Positions 1-7,883 are shown, numbered from the stretch's first letter. The stretch is DNA of 21,314 nt from an uncultured bacterium (GCA_905215405.1 CAJMQE010000066.1:1-21314), one strand, 5' to 3'. Program-made: numbers and translations. Notes: a model not told the origin generated them from the letters alone.

Positions 1-48
1 ACCACATTTTTTGTGATGTGAGACTTTCTTAACTTAATGCCATTGAGT
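1..48 (-). repeat. Left copy of 48-bp terminal inverted repeat
   Basis: These 48 bases are the exact reverse complement of 21260-21307. The match stops at base 49 (C here, A in the other copy). Read outward, the copy starts ACTCAATGGCATTAAG and runs off the window end. No transposase is visible, so it is either the edge of an insertion sequence or another multicopy element at which the assembly broke. The repeat itself is certain; its identity is inferred. Confidence 0.85.
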
Positions 49-148
49 CAGTACTACCGGAGCTTTTTTTGCATCTAAATCTATTTGATTCAAAAACAGA
101 TTCAAAACCAAGTCATTCATAAATATATCAATATAAATAATGTTAAAG

Positions 149-176
149 TTGACTTTAATAAAATTAATGTTATAAT
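149..176 (+). promoter_or_regulatory. Sigma-A type promoter for the DUF2089 operon
   Basis: TTGACT (149-154), a 16-base spacer and a perfect TATAAT (171-176) lie in a very AT-rich stretch. Transcription would start near 183 and leave a leader of about 110 bases before the TTG start at 292. No other promoter is apparent for the two genes that follow. Confidence 0.6.
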
Positions 177-291
177 GAATTATATAATAAAAATATTTAA
201 GAATATGGTTTTGTGATGGCAGCAAAATGTGAAATTATCGCGGGATGCCATGTGGATAAGACGATAGACAAAAAGGAAGAGGAGAGTCAAA

Positions 292-594
292 TTGGAGAAA
301 GATAAGATACCTGACTGGATTATGGAACTGGAACGGGAAGATCTGAATTTTATAAGAAATTTTATATTGAAATCAGGTTCACTGAAAGAAATTGCAAAAA
401 TGTATGATGTGTCCTATCCGACAGTGCGGTTGCGTCTTGATAGACTGATTCAGAAAATAGAACTGACGGAAAAGCAGGAAGAGGAACCATTTCAAAAGTA
501 TATCAAGGAACTTGCACTGGATTCGAAGATCGAATTGGATGTGGCCAGACAGATCATAGACAAATATAAAGAAAATCAGAAGGAGAGAGAATAG
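292..594 (+). CDS. DUF2089-family HTH protein
   Basis: This 100-residue soluble protein matches the DUF2089 family: a PDWIMELEREDLNFI-like N-terminus, then SGSLKEIAKMYDVSYPTVRLRLDRL (about residues 29-53), which reads as a helix-turn-helix with the recognition helix at SYPTVRLRL. The C-terminal third is charged and helical and may dimerise. It is probably a small DNA-binding regulator; its target is unknown. The start is a TTG, supported by GGAGAG at 281-286 about six to seven bases upstream; no upstream ATG with a good ribosome binding site is in frame. It is followed after five bases by a small membrane protein gene, so the two form an operon, a pairing common for this family in Firmicutes. 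Confidence 0.85.
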   Translation: MEKDKIPDWIMELEREDLNFIRNFILKSGSLKEIAKMYDVSYPTVRLRLDRLIQKIELTEKQEEEPFQKYIKELALDSKIELDVARQIIDKYKENQKERE

Positions 595-599
595 AATAT

Positions 600-854
600 A
601 TGAGAACAATACTTTCAATTGTAATAACTATTGCGCTTTTGGGCATGCAACATTTTCTGGGAGAAAGGAAAGCAAAGCTTGCAGGAGGCATCCTGCCAGT
701 TCTGTTCCTTATTTTTGCAATCGTAGTGTTTGCAACAGGAAGAATGACAGTAACAGTACGAAACATTTTTTCTTTTTTGGTTTTGGAAGCAATCTTATGT
801 TCTATCTGGGAAGAAGCATCCGTCAACAGAAAGAAAAAGAACTTGAAAAGATGA
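600..854 (+). CDS. Small three-TM membrane protein, DUF2089 partner
   Basis: This 84-residue protein has three predicted hydrophobic segments (about residues 3-20, 27-46 and 54-69) and a basic tail (NRKKKNLKR), so the C-terminus is probably cytoplasmic. I do not recognise a named family. The ATG lies five bases after the stop of the DUF2089 gene, and the AGGAG at 581-585 is inside that gene, which suggests translational coupling. A membrane partner for a small HTH protein could act as a sensor or anti-regulator, but that is inference from position only. A terminator follows at 925-961. Confidence 0.75.
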   Translation: MRTILSIVITIALLGMQHFLGERKAKLAGGILPVLFLIFAIVVFATGRMTVTVRNIFSFLVLEAILCSIWEEASVNRKKKNLKR

Positions 855-924
855 AGAGCATGGATCTGTAAGAGAAATACAATTTATATAGAGAGCACAT
901 TTTACGAAGAGCGTGTTCTAAAAT

Positions 925-961
925 GAGACCAGGATAAAATTTATCATCCGGTCTCTTTTTT
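925..961 (+). terminator. Rho-independent terminator after the DUF2089 operon
   Basis: GAGACC (925-930) pairs with GGTCTC (950-955); partial inner pairing of GGAT with ATCC extends the stem, and six T residues follow (956-961). The rest of the 855-1176 spacer holds an AT-rich stretch and the promoter of the next gene; I see no gene in it. Confidence 0.8.
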
Positions 962-1081
962 GTTCCCTGAAAATAGAAATAAAAACGGAGTGCTTTAACT
1001 ATAATTAGTGTGTAATTATTTTTATAAGAATATAAAAGTATGCAAATATGTGCATTTATTTGTAATAACTGTCAAAAATAG

Positions 1082-1110
1082 TGGCAAAAGATATAGAAAT
1101 ATGGTAAAAT
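1082..1110 (+). promoter_or_regulatory. Putative promoter of the chemoreceptor gene
   Basis: TGGCAA (1082-1087), 17-base spacer, TAAAAT (1105-1110). A predicted start near 1117 leaves about 60 bases of leader before the AGGAG at 1164-1168 and the ATG at 1177. The -35 box matches only moderately. A sigma-28 motility promoter was looked for and not found. Confidence 0.4.
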
Positions 1111-1176
1111 AGCACTAAGAAAAGCAGAAATGTAAAACCATCTGTTTTTATTTACCAGAAGATAGGAGACGGGATT

Positions 1177-1815
1177 ATGAAGAGAAAAAAAACAGGGTTC
1201 AAAAGCATTCAGATTTTTATGATGGTACTTACTATGGCGGTAACACTGGTATCATGTCTGATATTGACACTGACAAGTGAATTTATGATCAGCGGACTTG
1301 CGGGAAATACGACACAGACTTATGCGGATACAGCAACAGAAGGTTATAAGACAGAAATTAAGTCTCAGGTCCAGGCATCAATTGCGGTGGTGCAGGGATT
1401 TTATGATCAGTATAAAGCGGGGACTTATACAGAACAGCAAGCAAAGGATCTGGCAAAAGAAACAGTCAGACAGATGCGTTACCGTGACGATGGTTCGGGA
1501 TATATGTGGATCGATGATACGGACTATACTCTTGTAATGCATCCTATTTTGAAGGAAAATGAAGGAACGAACAGATATGAGCTCGCCGATCAGAACGGCG
1601 TAAAGATCATTCAGAATATTATGAAGTCGGCACAGGATGGCGGCGGTTACAACAGTTTTTATTTTACCAAGGCTGATGGAGTAACAGTGGCAGAAAAACT
1701 AGCGTATTCACAGGAATTTACACCATGGAAATGGGTAATCACAACCGGTAATTACATAGATGATATGGATGCACAGATGGCGGCTCAGGCACAGGCCACC
1801 AAAAAAGGAATTTAA
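1177..1815 (+). pseudogene. Methyl-accepting chemotaxis protein, 5' part (frameshifted)
   Basis: This is the sensory half of a transmembrane chemoreceptor. Residues about 9-33 form the first membrane segment. The extracellular part is a single-Cache (sCache_2) ligand-binding domain with typical motifs: RDDGSGYMWIDD, VMHPILKENEG, a G-GGYNSFYF stretch and FTPWKWVITTGNYIDD. The frame ends at TAA 1813-1815, just before the second membrane segment. One extra base in the A6 run at 1801-1806 explains this: with five A the reading continues ATKKEFNQVAIALV into the other half, giving one protein of about 600 residues, normal for the class. The ATG has AGGAG eight bases upstream. Either the gene is inactive, or the extra A is a sequencing error or a switchable homopolymer. 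As read, the fragment is a membrane-anchored sensor without a signalling domain. Confidence 0.85.
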
Positions 1816-2980
1816 CCAGGTCGCAATTGCTTTAGTAGCAGAAACGGCTGGAATTGTACTGATTGCGGCAGTACTTTCCTATTTCCTTGCAAAACTGGTA
1901 TCAGGAGCAATTCGTAAGGTAGAAAAGAATCTTGTAAAGATCGCAGATGGAGATCTGACCTTTACGATCAGTGACAAACTGCTAAATCGTTCAGATGAAG
2001 TGGGAGAGATGACAAGAAGTCTCAAACGGGTCATGGATAATCTGCGTAGAGTAGCAGGAGGTCTGCGAGATTCGTCAACACAGATGTATCAGAACACAGT
2101 TGATTTTTCCGATCGCTTTACAGAAATCAGGGAGAATATCAATAATATTGATGTTGCAATAGAAGAGATGGCACAGGGAAGTACGACACAGGCTCAGGAG
2201 ACGACCAATGCAAGTGGCAGAGTGTCTGCAATGGGAGATGCAGTAGATGTTGAGAAAATGAGTGTAGATGAACTTACCAGCTCATCAACGGATATGATGC
2301 AGAATTCTGAGGAAGCCAAAAGGACATTTGAGGAACTCATGGTCATCACGGATAAGACACAGAAAGCAGTTGGTGAGGTGACAGAGCAGACAAGGCAGAC
2401 CAATGTCTCCGCAGAAGGAATCAAGGCTGCGGTCAATATCATAACCGATATTGCAAGCCAGACAAGTCTTCTTTCATTAAACGCCAGCATAGAAGCAGCA
2501 AGAGCAGGAGAAGCCGGTCGTGGATTTGCGGTTGTTGCAGAGCAGATCGGACAATTGGCACAGCAGTCAGATACAAGTGCACGTCAGATTGAAACAATTG
2601 TGCAGGAACTGATGCATAATTCTGCAGTGACTGTAGAAAATATGAATGAAGTCGTGGACAATACAAAGGAACAGGCAGAAAAACTGAATGCAACAAAGCT
2701 TGTGTTTGATTCTCTGACGACTGGGGTCGATTCAGTGACCGATGTATCCGATAAGATTCAGTCACAGGCTGCGGCTCTTGAAAAACTCAAAGAAGAGATT
2801 TCAGATATGGTCAACACACTTGCCTCAATTTCTGAGGAAAATGCAGCATCCTGCGAGGAAACAAGTGCAAGTATGCAGGTATTGAACGATACGATCAACA
2901 CTTGTACCAATGACACAAATCAGCTCGTTGAGATGAGCGAAATGTTACAGAAACTGGCAGGACACTTTAAATTAGAGTGA
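1808..2980 (+). pseudogene. Methyl-accepting chemotaxis protein, 3' part (HAMP and signalling domain)
   Basis: This is the continuation of the same receptor in the +1 frame. It starts EFNQVAIALVAETAG, which opens the second membrane segment, followed by a HAMP domain (LVSGAIRKVEKNLVKIADGDLTF and following) and the long coiled-coil cytoplasmic domain. The conserved hairpin tip that contacts CheA and CheW is intact (SLNASIEAARAGEAGRGFAV), and methylation-type helices with Gln/Glu-rich heptads flank it. An ATG at 1760 would give a 406-residue ORF, but the first 16 residues do not resemble the family and there is no ribosome binding site, so it is not a likely true start. No che or flagellar genes are in the window. 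The domain is complete, which suggests that the frame disruption is recent or an error. Confidence 0.85.
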
Positions 2981-3089
2981 TAGTTAGCGTGATGGAAATT
3001 CCCTGTAATTATATGTCATAACTTTTTTCATATTCAGCGCATAGAATATACTGGAAATCAAAAAAAATGAGTAATATTTAATTTCAGGG

Positions 3090-3118
3090 TTGACATTTAA
3101 AAAAATGGCTCCTATATT
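3090..3118 (+). promoter_or_regulatory. Promoter of the thrS T-box leader
   Basis: Perfect TTGACA (3090-3095), 17-base spacer, TATATT (3113-3118). Transcription should start close to 3125, which is where the T-box stem I begins. The 2981-3089 spacer upstream shows no gene and no clear terminator for the chemoreceptor. Confidence 0.75.
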
Positions 3119-3124
3119 ATAGGT

Positions 3125-3388
3125 AATAACATAGAAAAGCAAAGACGGAAAGAGTAGTCTGAAAGAATCATCCAGAGAAGGAGACAATTTGGTGGAAGTT
3201 TCCCATGAAGAATGCAGATGAAAACCATTCCGGAGCTGTAGTGCAGAATTGAGTAAGCATTACCGTATGCCTGCGTTAAAGGATAGGATTTGTTAGAATC
3301 TGAAGTAAAAAGTTAAGGTGGAACCGTGCATTAGATGATATGCACCCTTAGTTGACAGGGTAGAACTGTCAGTTAAGGGTGCTTTTTT
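3125..3388 (+). promoter_or_regulatory. T-box riboswitch, threonine-specific
   Basis: This leader RNA senses uncharged tRNA-Thr and controls thrS transcription. Seen directly: an AGTA bulge sequence near the 5' side of stem I (3153-3156), the specifier context GAAAACCATTCCGGAGCTG with ACC, a threonine codon, at 3224-3226, and the T-box sequence AAGGTGGAACCGTG at 3315-3328 whose TGGAA element would pair with the tRNA acceptor end. It ends in a strong terminator. Read with the downstream threonyl-tRNA synthetase gene, the specifier assignment is consistent. The stem I boundaries are approximate. Confidence 0.93.
3342..3388 (+). terminator. T-box regulated terminator
   Basis: GCACCCTTA (3342-3350) pairs with TAAGGGTGC (3374-3382), an inner GTTGACAG/CTGTCAGT stem extends it, and six T residues follow at 3383-3388. 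It competes with the antiterminator formed by the T-box sequence and lies about 110 bases before the thrS start. Confidence 0.9.
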
Positions 3389-3500
3389 ATTTGATAAATA
3401 TTGCTGACTTTTTTATGTTATGAACATTTTTCTATTACAGTTAATAAAAAAAGAAGATCTGTAGAAATGAAAACAGGCAGAAAAAGAAAGGATGATTAAA

Positions 3501-5255
3501 ATGAAGGTAATCGGTAAAGATGGTTCAGTAACAGAAGCAAAATTTGAAGAAGAATTGGGAAGAGAGGCATTTCGTCATACATGTGCCCATGTTCTGGCAC
3601 AGGCAGTGAAAAGACTCTATCCAAATGCAAAATGTGCGATTGGTCCTGCAATTGAAAACGGATTTTATTATGACTTTGATTTTGGCTTTAACTTCTCAGA
3701 AAAAGATATGCAGGCTGTAGAAAAGGAAATGAAAAAGATCGTAAATGAATCGCTGCAGTTACAGCGTTTTACATGTGACAGACAGGAAGCATGCAGACTG
3801 ATGGAAGAGCGAAATGAACCATATAAGGTGGAGCTGATCAGAGATCTGCCAGAGGATGCTGTGATCAGCTTCTTCAGACAGGGAGAATATCTGGACCTGT
3901 GTGCAGGACCGCATCTGCTGAATGTTAGCGCGCTGAAGGCATTTAAACTGATCAAACAGGCAGGAGCTTACTGGAGAGGAAATGAAAAGAATAAAATGCT
4001 CACAAGAATATATGGCACAGCATTTCCGAAGCAGAGCCAGCTGGATGAGTATCTGAAACAGCAGGAAGAGGCAAAACTGCGGGATCATAGAAAAATCGGG
4101 AAAGAGATGGAACTTTTTACAATCATGGAAGAAGGACCAGGATTTCCATTTTTCTTACCGAAGGGCATGGTGTTAAAAAATATTCTGATCGATTACTGGA
4201 GAGAGATTCACAAGAAAGCCGGATATGTGGAAATTTCCACACCAATGATCTTGAATCGGGAGTTATGGGAGACATCCGGTCATTGGGACCATTATCGTGA
4301 AAATATGTATACAACAGAGATCGATGAGCAGGATTTTGCAATAAAACCTATGAATTGTCCTGGTGGCATGCTGGTCTACAAAAGAAAACCACGTTCTTAC
4401 AGAGAACTGCCGTTAAGAGTCGGAGAGCTTGGTCTGGTACACCGCCATGAGAAGTCCGGACAGTTGCATGGTCTGATGCGTGTCAGATGCTTTACACAGG
4501 ATGATGCACATATCTTTATGACACAGGAGCAGGTGAAAGACGAAATAAAAGGCGTTGTCAGACTGATTGATGAAGTCTATAAGAAATTTGGCTTTTCATA
4601 TTTCGTAGAATTATCTACACGACCTGATGACAGTATGGGTAGTGATGAGGATTGGGAACTTGCAACAAATGCTCTGCGCGAGGCATTGCAGGATATGAAT
4701 ATGCCTTATGTGGTAAATGAAGGAGACGGCGCATTCTATGGCCCGAAAATTGACTTTCATCTGAAAGATTCCATAGGAAGAACATGGCAATGTGGCACGA
4801 TACAGCTTGATTTTCAGCTGCCACAGAGGTTTCAGGCAGAATATGTCGGTGCGGATGGAAAAGAGCACAGACCAATCATGATTCATCGAGTAGTATACGG
4901 TTCCATTGAACGTTTTATCGGTATTCTGATCGAAAATTACGCAGGAAAGTTCCCAACATGGCTGGCACCAGTACAGGCAAAACTGCTTGTGATATCCAAC
5001 CGGTTCGATGCGTATGCAAAGGAAATTGCACAGCAACTGGAGAAACAGAATATCCGCTGTGAACTGGACCTGCGGGATGAAAAGCTGGGTTATAAGATCA
5101 GAGAAGCAAGAGTTGACAGAGTTCCATATATGTTAATCATAGGAGAAAAGGAAGCACAGAACAAAAATCTGTCTGTCAGAAGCCGAGATACAGGAGAAAC
5201 AGAGCAGATGACAGTAGAGGAATTTGCAGCGAAAGTTTTAGAGGAATGCCGCTAA
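3501..5255 (+). CDS. thrS: Threonyl-tRNA synthetase, TGS-less form
   Basis: This enzyme charges tRNA-Thr with threonine in the cytoplasm. It has 584 residues against about 640 for the Bacillus and E. coli enzymes; the N-terminal TGS domain is missing, and the protein goes almost directly into the editing domain (HTCAHVLAQ, the HxxxH motif near residues 26-30, and YLDLCAGPHL with the editing Cys). The class II core follows: MNCPGG, HEKSGQLHGLMRVRCFTQDDAHIF (motif 2 region) and MIHRVVYGSIERFIG (motif 3); the Cys and two His of the active-site zinc are present. The C-terminal anticodon-binding domain is complete. I chose the ATG at 3501 because AAGGA (3488-3492) lies eight bases before it; the in-frame ATG at 3492 overlaps that site and would add three residues. 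Expression is controlled by the T-box leader. The short form is common in Clostridia. Confidence 0.96.
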   Translation: MKVIGKDGSVTEAKFEEELGREAFRHTCAHVLAQAVKRLYPNAKCAIGPAIENGFYYDFDFGFNFSEKDMQAVEKEMKKIVNESLQLQRFTCDRQEACRLMEERNEPYKVELIRDLPEDAVISFFRQGEYLDLCAGPHLLNVSALKAFKLIKQAGAYWRGNEKNKMLTRIYGTAFPKQSQLDEYLKQQEEAKLRDHRKIGKEMELFTIMEEGPGFPFFLPKGMVLKNILIDYWREIHKKAGYVEISTPMILNRELWETSGHWDHYRENMYTTEIDEQDFAIKPMNCPGGMLVYKRKPRSYRELPLRVGELGLVHRHEKSGQLHGLMRVRCFTQDDAHIFMTQEQVKDEIKGVVRLIDEVYKKFGFSYFVELSTRPDDSMGSDEDWELATNALREALQDMNMPYVVNEGDGAFYGPKIDFHLKDSIGRTWQCGTIQLDFQLPQRFQAEYVGADGKEHRPIMIHRVVYGSIERFIGILIENYAGKFPTWLAPVQAKLLVISNRFDAYAKEIAQQLEKQNIRCELDLRDEKLGYKIREARVDRVPYMLIIGEKEAQNKNLSVRSRDTGETEQMTVEEFAAKVLEECR

Positions 5256-5291
5256 GTTCTGTCACTAAGATCTGTCACTAAATTTTGTCAG
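5253..5291 (+). repeat. Three 13-bp tandem units starting at the thrS stop codon
   Basis: TAAGTTCTGTCAC (5253-5265), TAAGATCTGTCAC (5266-5278) and TAAATTTTGTCAG (5279-5291). The first TAA is the thrS stop codon. Because 13 is not a multiple of three, the repeated TAA falls in all three reading frames. A 10-bp palindrome TAGCCGGCTA lies further on at 5325-5334 without a T-run, so it does not look like a terminator. Confidence 0.8.
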
Positions 5292-5355
5292 AGACATGTA
5301 GATTCAGTAGGGTTCGTTTTTAAATAGCCGGCTAAAAAGAGGGGGTAGAAATAGA

Positions 5356-6087
5356 ATGAGTAAAGAAAAATTTTTGATACAACAGATACCTGCAGTTTTA
5401 TGGGGAGACAGGAAAGAAAAATTGATTGTAGCAATCCATGGTGCAGGATCGCATAAAGAAGACACCGTGATTGCAATGCTCGCAGATCAGGCTCAGTTAA
5501 TGGGATACCAAGTATTGAGCTTTGACTTGCGGGGACATGGGGAAAGAAAAGAGGAGATCTTGGACCGGGTTGAAAAAGCGGTTAAAGATCTTAGTGTGGT
5601 AATGGAGTATGCCATGGCACAGTCGTATCAACTAATCGATGTATTTGCATGCAGTATGGGAGCCTATTTTGCAATGTTGACATTTGGCTCGGAGAAGTTT
5701 CAGAATATTCATAAAATGTATTTTCTTTCTCCAGTAATCAGTATGCGGCAGGTGATTGAAAATATGATGCAATGGAGCGGCGTAAGCAAACAGGATCTGG
5801 AGCAGAAGCAGGTCATTGCACTTCCAAAGATGGGGCAGACACTTTATCAGCCGTACTACCAATATGTCTGTGAGCATCCAATCCAGAAATGGAAGTTTCC
5901 TACGGCAATTCTGTATGGTACTAATGATATGATGACAACACAGGAATTGATCCATGCATTCTCTGAGAAGTATTCCTGTGAATTGACAGAGCTACAAGAT
6001 GCAGAACACTATTTTCATACACCAGAGCAATTAGCGGTATATCAGAAATGGCTACAAAAAAATATTGGAACAGATAACAGCAAATGA
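5356..6087 (+). CDS. Alpha/beta hydrolase
   Basis: This 243-residue soluble protein has the alpha/beta hydrolase fold. Visible elements are the oxyanion-hole motif HGAG (28-31), SFDLRGHGE after the next strand (about 55-63), the nucleophile elbow FACSMGAY with Ser100 (A-x-S-x-G instead of the usual G-x-S-x-G), the acid in YGTND (Asp191) and the catalytic histidine in AEHYFHT (His218 is the likely one). There is no signal peptide. The substrate cannot be told from sequence; small esterases and thioesterase-like enzymes share this layout. The start is supported by GAGGGGG about ten bases upstream. It follows thrS after a 100-base spacer with no terminator, so it may be transcribed with thrS or alone. 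Confidence 0.85.
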   Translation: MSKEKFLIQQIPAVLWGDRKEKLIVAIHGAGSHKEDTVIAMLADQAQLMGYQVLSFDLRGHGERKEEILDRVEKAVKDLSVVMEYAMAQSYQLIDVFACSMGAYFAMLTFGSEKFQNIHKMYFLSPVISMRQVIENMMQWSGVSKQDLEQKQVIALPKMGQTLYQPYYQYVCEHPIQKWKFPTAILYGTNDMMTTQELIHAFSEKYSCELTELQDAEHYFHTPEQLAVYQKWLQKNIGTDNSK

Positions 6088-6260
6088 GTTCTGACCGGAA
6101 TTTTTGAACAAACGTGAGTGAGATTACCATAGCTGGGAAATACTATTCATCAGAAACAGATAATATCGGAAAGTGTCAAAGACAAAAAATGGCCACAAAA
6201 GATGTTGAAAAAATATGTTAGAAAAATGTCATAGACAAGAATGTCTCAGATTAGAGTCAT

Positions 6261-6321
6261 AGACAAAAATATGAAAGACAAAAATATGAAAGACAAACAT
6301 GTCAAAGACCAACAATGTCAT
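6261..6321 (+). repeat. 15-bp tandem array upstream of the proline-rich ORF
   Basis: Units AGACAAAAATATGAA at 6261-6275 and 6276-6290 are identical; AGACAAACATGTCAA (6291-6305) and AGACCAACAATGTCAT (6306-6321) are diverged copies, and a partial AGACA follows at 6322. Looser copies (around 6175 and 6233) show that the array has decayed upstream. The array ends about ten bases before the ribosome binding site of the next gene. Confidence 0.8.
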
Positions 6322-6343
6322 AGACACTGGAAAGGATACAGTT

Positions 6344-6556
6344 ATGATTGATGCAGTGAATAGTATGAAAGATGCACCATTAGATCCGGCAAAGCCAGAA
6401 AAACCGATGGAGTTCCCGACACATCCACCATATCCGATCAGCACGGACAGACCAGAGGAAGAACCGGTTCATACACCACAGGAGATACCGGTAGGAGAGC
6501 CTTCCACGAATCAGGTGGAAATTCCAGTGCAGCCGCCCGCAATTGCGAGGGGATAA
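6344..6556 (+). CDS. Small proline-rich acidic protein
   Basis: This 70-residue protein has 16 prolines and many Glu/Asp residues, no Cys or Trp, no signal peptide and no membrane segment. Pairs such as EIPV, HPPYP and VQPP suggest an extended, disordered chain. I do not recognise a family. I start it at the ATG at 6344 because AAAGGA (6331-6336) lies seven bases upstream; the in-frame ATG at 6299 lies inside the 15-bp tandem array and has no ribosome binding site. It stands alone between two unrelated genes, with tandem repeats on both sides. It could be a real small protein or a remnant; codon use looks ordinary and the ribosome binding site is good, so I favour real. A conserved homologue search would decide. 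Confidence 0.55.
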   Translation: MIDAVNSMKDAPLDPAKPEKPMEFPTHPPYPISTDRPEEEPVHTPQEIPVGEPSTNQVEIPVQPPAIARG

Positions 6557-6609
6557 TCAAAGGCTAAGGGTATAACCAAAGGCTAAGGGTATAACCAAAG
6601 GCTCAAAGC
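6553..6609 (+). repeat. Three 19-bp tandem units starting at the stop codon of the proline-rich ORF
   Basis: ATAATCAAAGGCTAAGGGT (6553-6571), ATAACCAAAGGCTAAGGGT (6572-6590) and ATAACCAAAGGCTCAAAGC (6591-6609). The TAA in the first unit is the stop codon (6554-6556), and the copies at 6573 and 6592 put TAA in the other two frames. Confidence 0.85.
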
Positions 6610-6696
6610 ATTTTAGTTAACCTCCTTTCTGTAACGCTTCCTTTCTATATTAATTTTAGAATTATATTTTGCAGTAACTAGTCCTCAAAGGAATTC

Positions 6697-6724
6697 TTAT
6701 AAAAGAAGTCTTTTAAAAGAAGTC
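6697..6724 (+). repeat. 14-bp tandem duplication in the garR upstream spacer
   Basis: TTATAAAAGAAGTC (6697-6710) is followed directly by TTTTAAAAGAAGTC (6711-6724), 13 of 14 bases identical. The 6557-6867 spacer otherwise holds the 19-bp array, AT-rich sequence and a TATAAT at 6788-6793 that may be the garR -10 box; its -35 box (TAGATT at 6765) is weak. Confidence 0.75.
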
Positions 6725-6867
6725 AAATTTTGTAAAAAAATGTAGCCATTGTGATGGATTACCATAGATTTTTTGTGCTACTTTTTTTATAATAGAATTA
6801 TGTGGAATCTAATAAAATTATGAGGAATATGAGCAACAATGAGGATGAGAAAAATGGAGGAATACAA

Positions 6868-7758
6868 ATGAAAGTAGGATTTATCGGGCTTGGAATCATG
6901 GGGAAGCCAATGGCAAAAAATATTTTAAAGGCTGGATATGACCTGGTGGTCTGCAATCGAAGCCAGCAGTCAGTACAGGAACTGGTTGCGCTTGGGGCAA
7001 AAAAGGCCAACAATGGCGCTGAGGTAGCACAACAGTGTGATGTGATTATCACGATGCTGCCAAATTCTCCACAGGTAAGGGAAGTCGTTCTTGGAAAAGG
7101 CGGCGTTATCGAGACAGCGAGACCAGGTTCTATCCTGATCGACATGAGTTCCATTGACCCTGTTGAAAGTCAGGCAATAGGTTCTGAACTTGCAGCCAGA
7201 GGGGTAGAAATGCTGGATGCACCTGTATCTGGCGGTGAGCCTAAGGCAATTGATGGAACAATTTCTGTTATGGTCGGTGGAAAGAAGGAAATGTTCGACA
7301 AGCATTATGATCTTCTTATGACAATGGCTGGTTCTGTTGTTTATGTGGGAGAATTGGGTGCTGGAAATATAGCAAAACTGGCAAATCAGATGATTGTTGC
7401 AAGCAATATAGCTGCGGTTTCTGAAGCATTTACATTTGCAAAGAAGGCAGGAGCTGATCCGGAATTGGTCTATCAGGCAATCCGAGGTGGTCTTGCAGGC
7501 TCTACGGTAATGGATGCAAAAGTTCCCATGATGTTAGCAAGAAATTTTAAACCAGGATTTCGGATCGAACTGCATATCAAAGATCTTACAAACGCATTAA
7601 ATGCAGCACATGCCATAAATGCTCCAGTACCAATGACTGCACAGATGATGGAAGTCATGCAGGCAGTTAAAGTGGATGGGTGTGAAAAAGAAGATCACTC
7701 CAGCATGGTAAAATACTATGAAAAGCTGGCAGGCGTTACAGTAGAAAAAGAAAAATAG
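6868..7758 (+). CDS. garR: 2-hydroxy-3-oxopropionate (tartronate semialdehyde) reductase
   Basis: This 296-residue enzyme of the beta-hydroxyacid dehydrogenase family would reduce tartronate semialdehyde to glycerate with NAD(P)H, a step in glyoxylate and glucarate/galactarate breakdown. Seen: the Rossmann GLGIMG (7-12), the substrate-binding DAPVSGG (117-123), and GAGNIAKLANQ with the catalytic lysine (Lys170), then the all-helical C-terminal domain. The family also includes 3-hydroxyisobutyrate dehydrogenase; the GEPKAIDGT stretch after DAPVSG favours the tartronate enzyme, but substrate is not certain. The ATG at 6868 has GGAGG (6856-6860) seven bases upstream; a longer in-frame reading from 6802 adds a 22-residue stretch unlike the family. 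No sugar-acid genes are adjacent. A bidirectional terminator ends the unit. Confidence 0.9.
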   Translation: MKVGFIGLGIMGKPMAKNILKAGYDLVVCNRSQQSVQELVALGAKKANNGAEVAQQCDVIITMLPNSPQVREVVLGKGGVIETARPGSILIDMSSIDPVESQAIGSELAARGVEMLDAPVSGGEPKAIDGTISVMVGGKKEMFDKHYDLLMTMAGSVVYVGELGAGNIAKLANQMIVASNIAAVSEAFTFAKKAGADPELVYQAIRGGLAGSTVMDAKVPMMLARNFKPGFRIELHIKDLTNALNAAHAINAPVPMTAQMMEVMQAVKVDGCEKEDHSSMVKYYEKLAGVTVEKEK

Positions 7759-7795
7759 AGAGTACCACTGGCAGTGATAACATGAAAGAATGAAT

Positions 7796-7879
7796 AAAAA
7801 AGGCCTCCCGTAGTGATATGTACCCTCCTTACTGGTTTGTCCAGTAAAGAGGGGGATATCATAGCAGGGAAGCTTTTTT
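7796..7879. terminator. Long bidirectional terminator between converging genes
   Basis: An imperfect hairpin of about 30 pairs (arms roughly 7801-7835 and 7841-7873, loop TTTGT at 7836-7840) is flanked by A6 on the left and T6 on the right. The innermost stem is TTACTGG/CCAGTAA, and GATAT/ATATC pairs further out. It can therefore stop transcription of garR on the plus strand and of the PPC gene on the minus strand. Confidence 0.85.
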
Positions 7880-7883
7880 ATGT

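Noticed and set aside
34..225. Minus-strand ORF of 63 residues at the left end
   Set aside because: It reads through AT-rich promoter sequence, is rich in Ile, Asn and Phe, has no ribosome binding site and ends in the repeat.
216..305. 29-residue upstream ORF (MAAKCEIIAGCHVDK...) overlapping the DUF2089 start
   Set aside because: No ribosome binding site before the ATG; its last codons only overlap the ribosome binding site and start of the next gene. It could be a leader peptide, but nothing supports it.
1801..1807. Programmed -1 frameshift in the chemoreceptor A-run
   Set aside because: The A6 run resembles a slippery site, but joining the two frames needs +1, not -1, and chemoreceptors are not known to use such shifts.
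4611..5036. Minus-strand ORF of 141 residues inside thrS
   Set aside because: Antisense shadow of a highly conserved gene; no family features and no ribosome binding site.
6175..6330. Repeats as a CRISPR array
   Set aside because: Units are 15 bp, directly tandem and degenerate, without spacers; no cas genes are in the window. The same holds for the arrays at 6553, 11312 and 14449.
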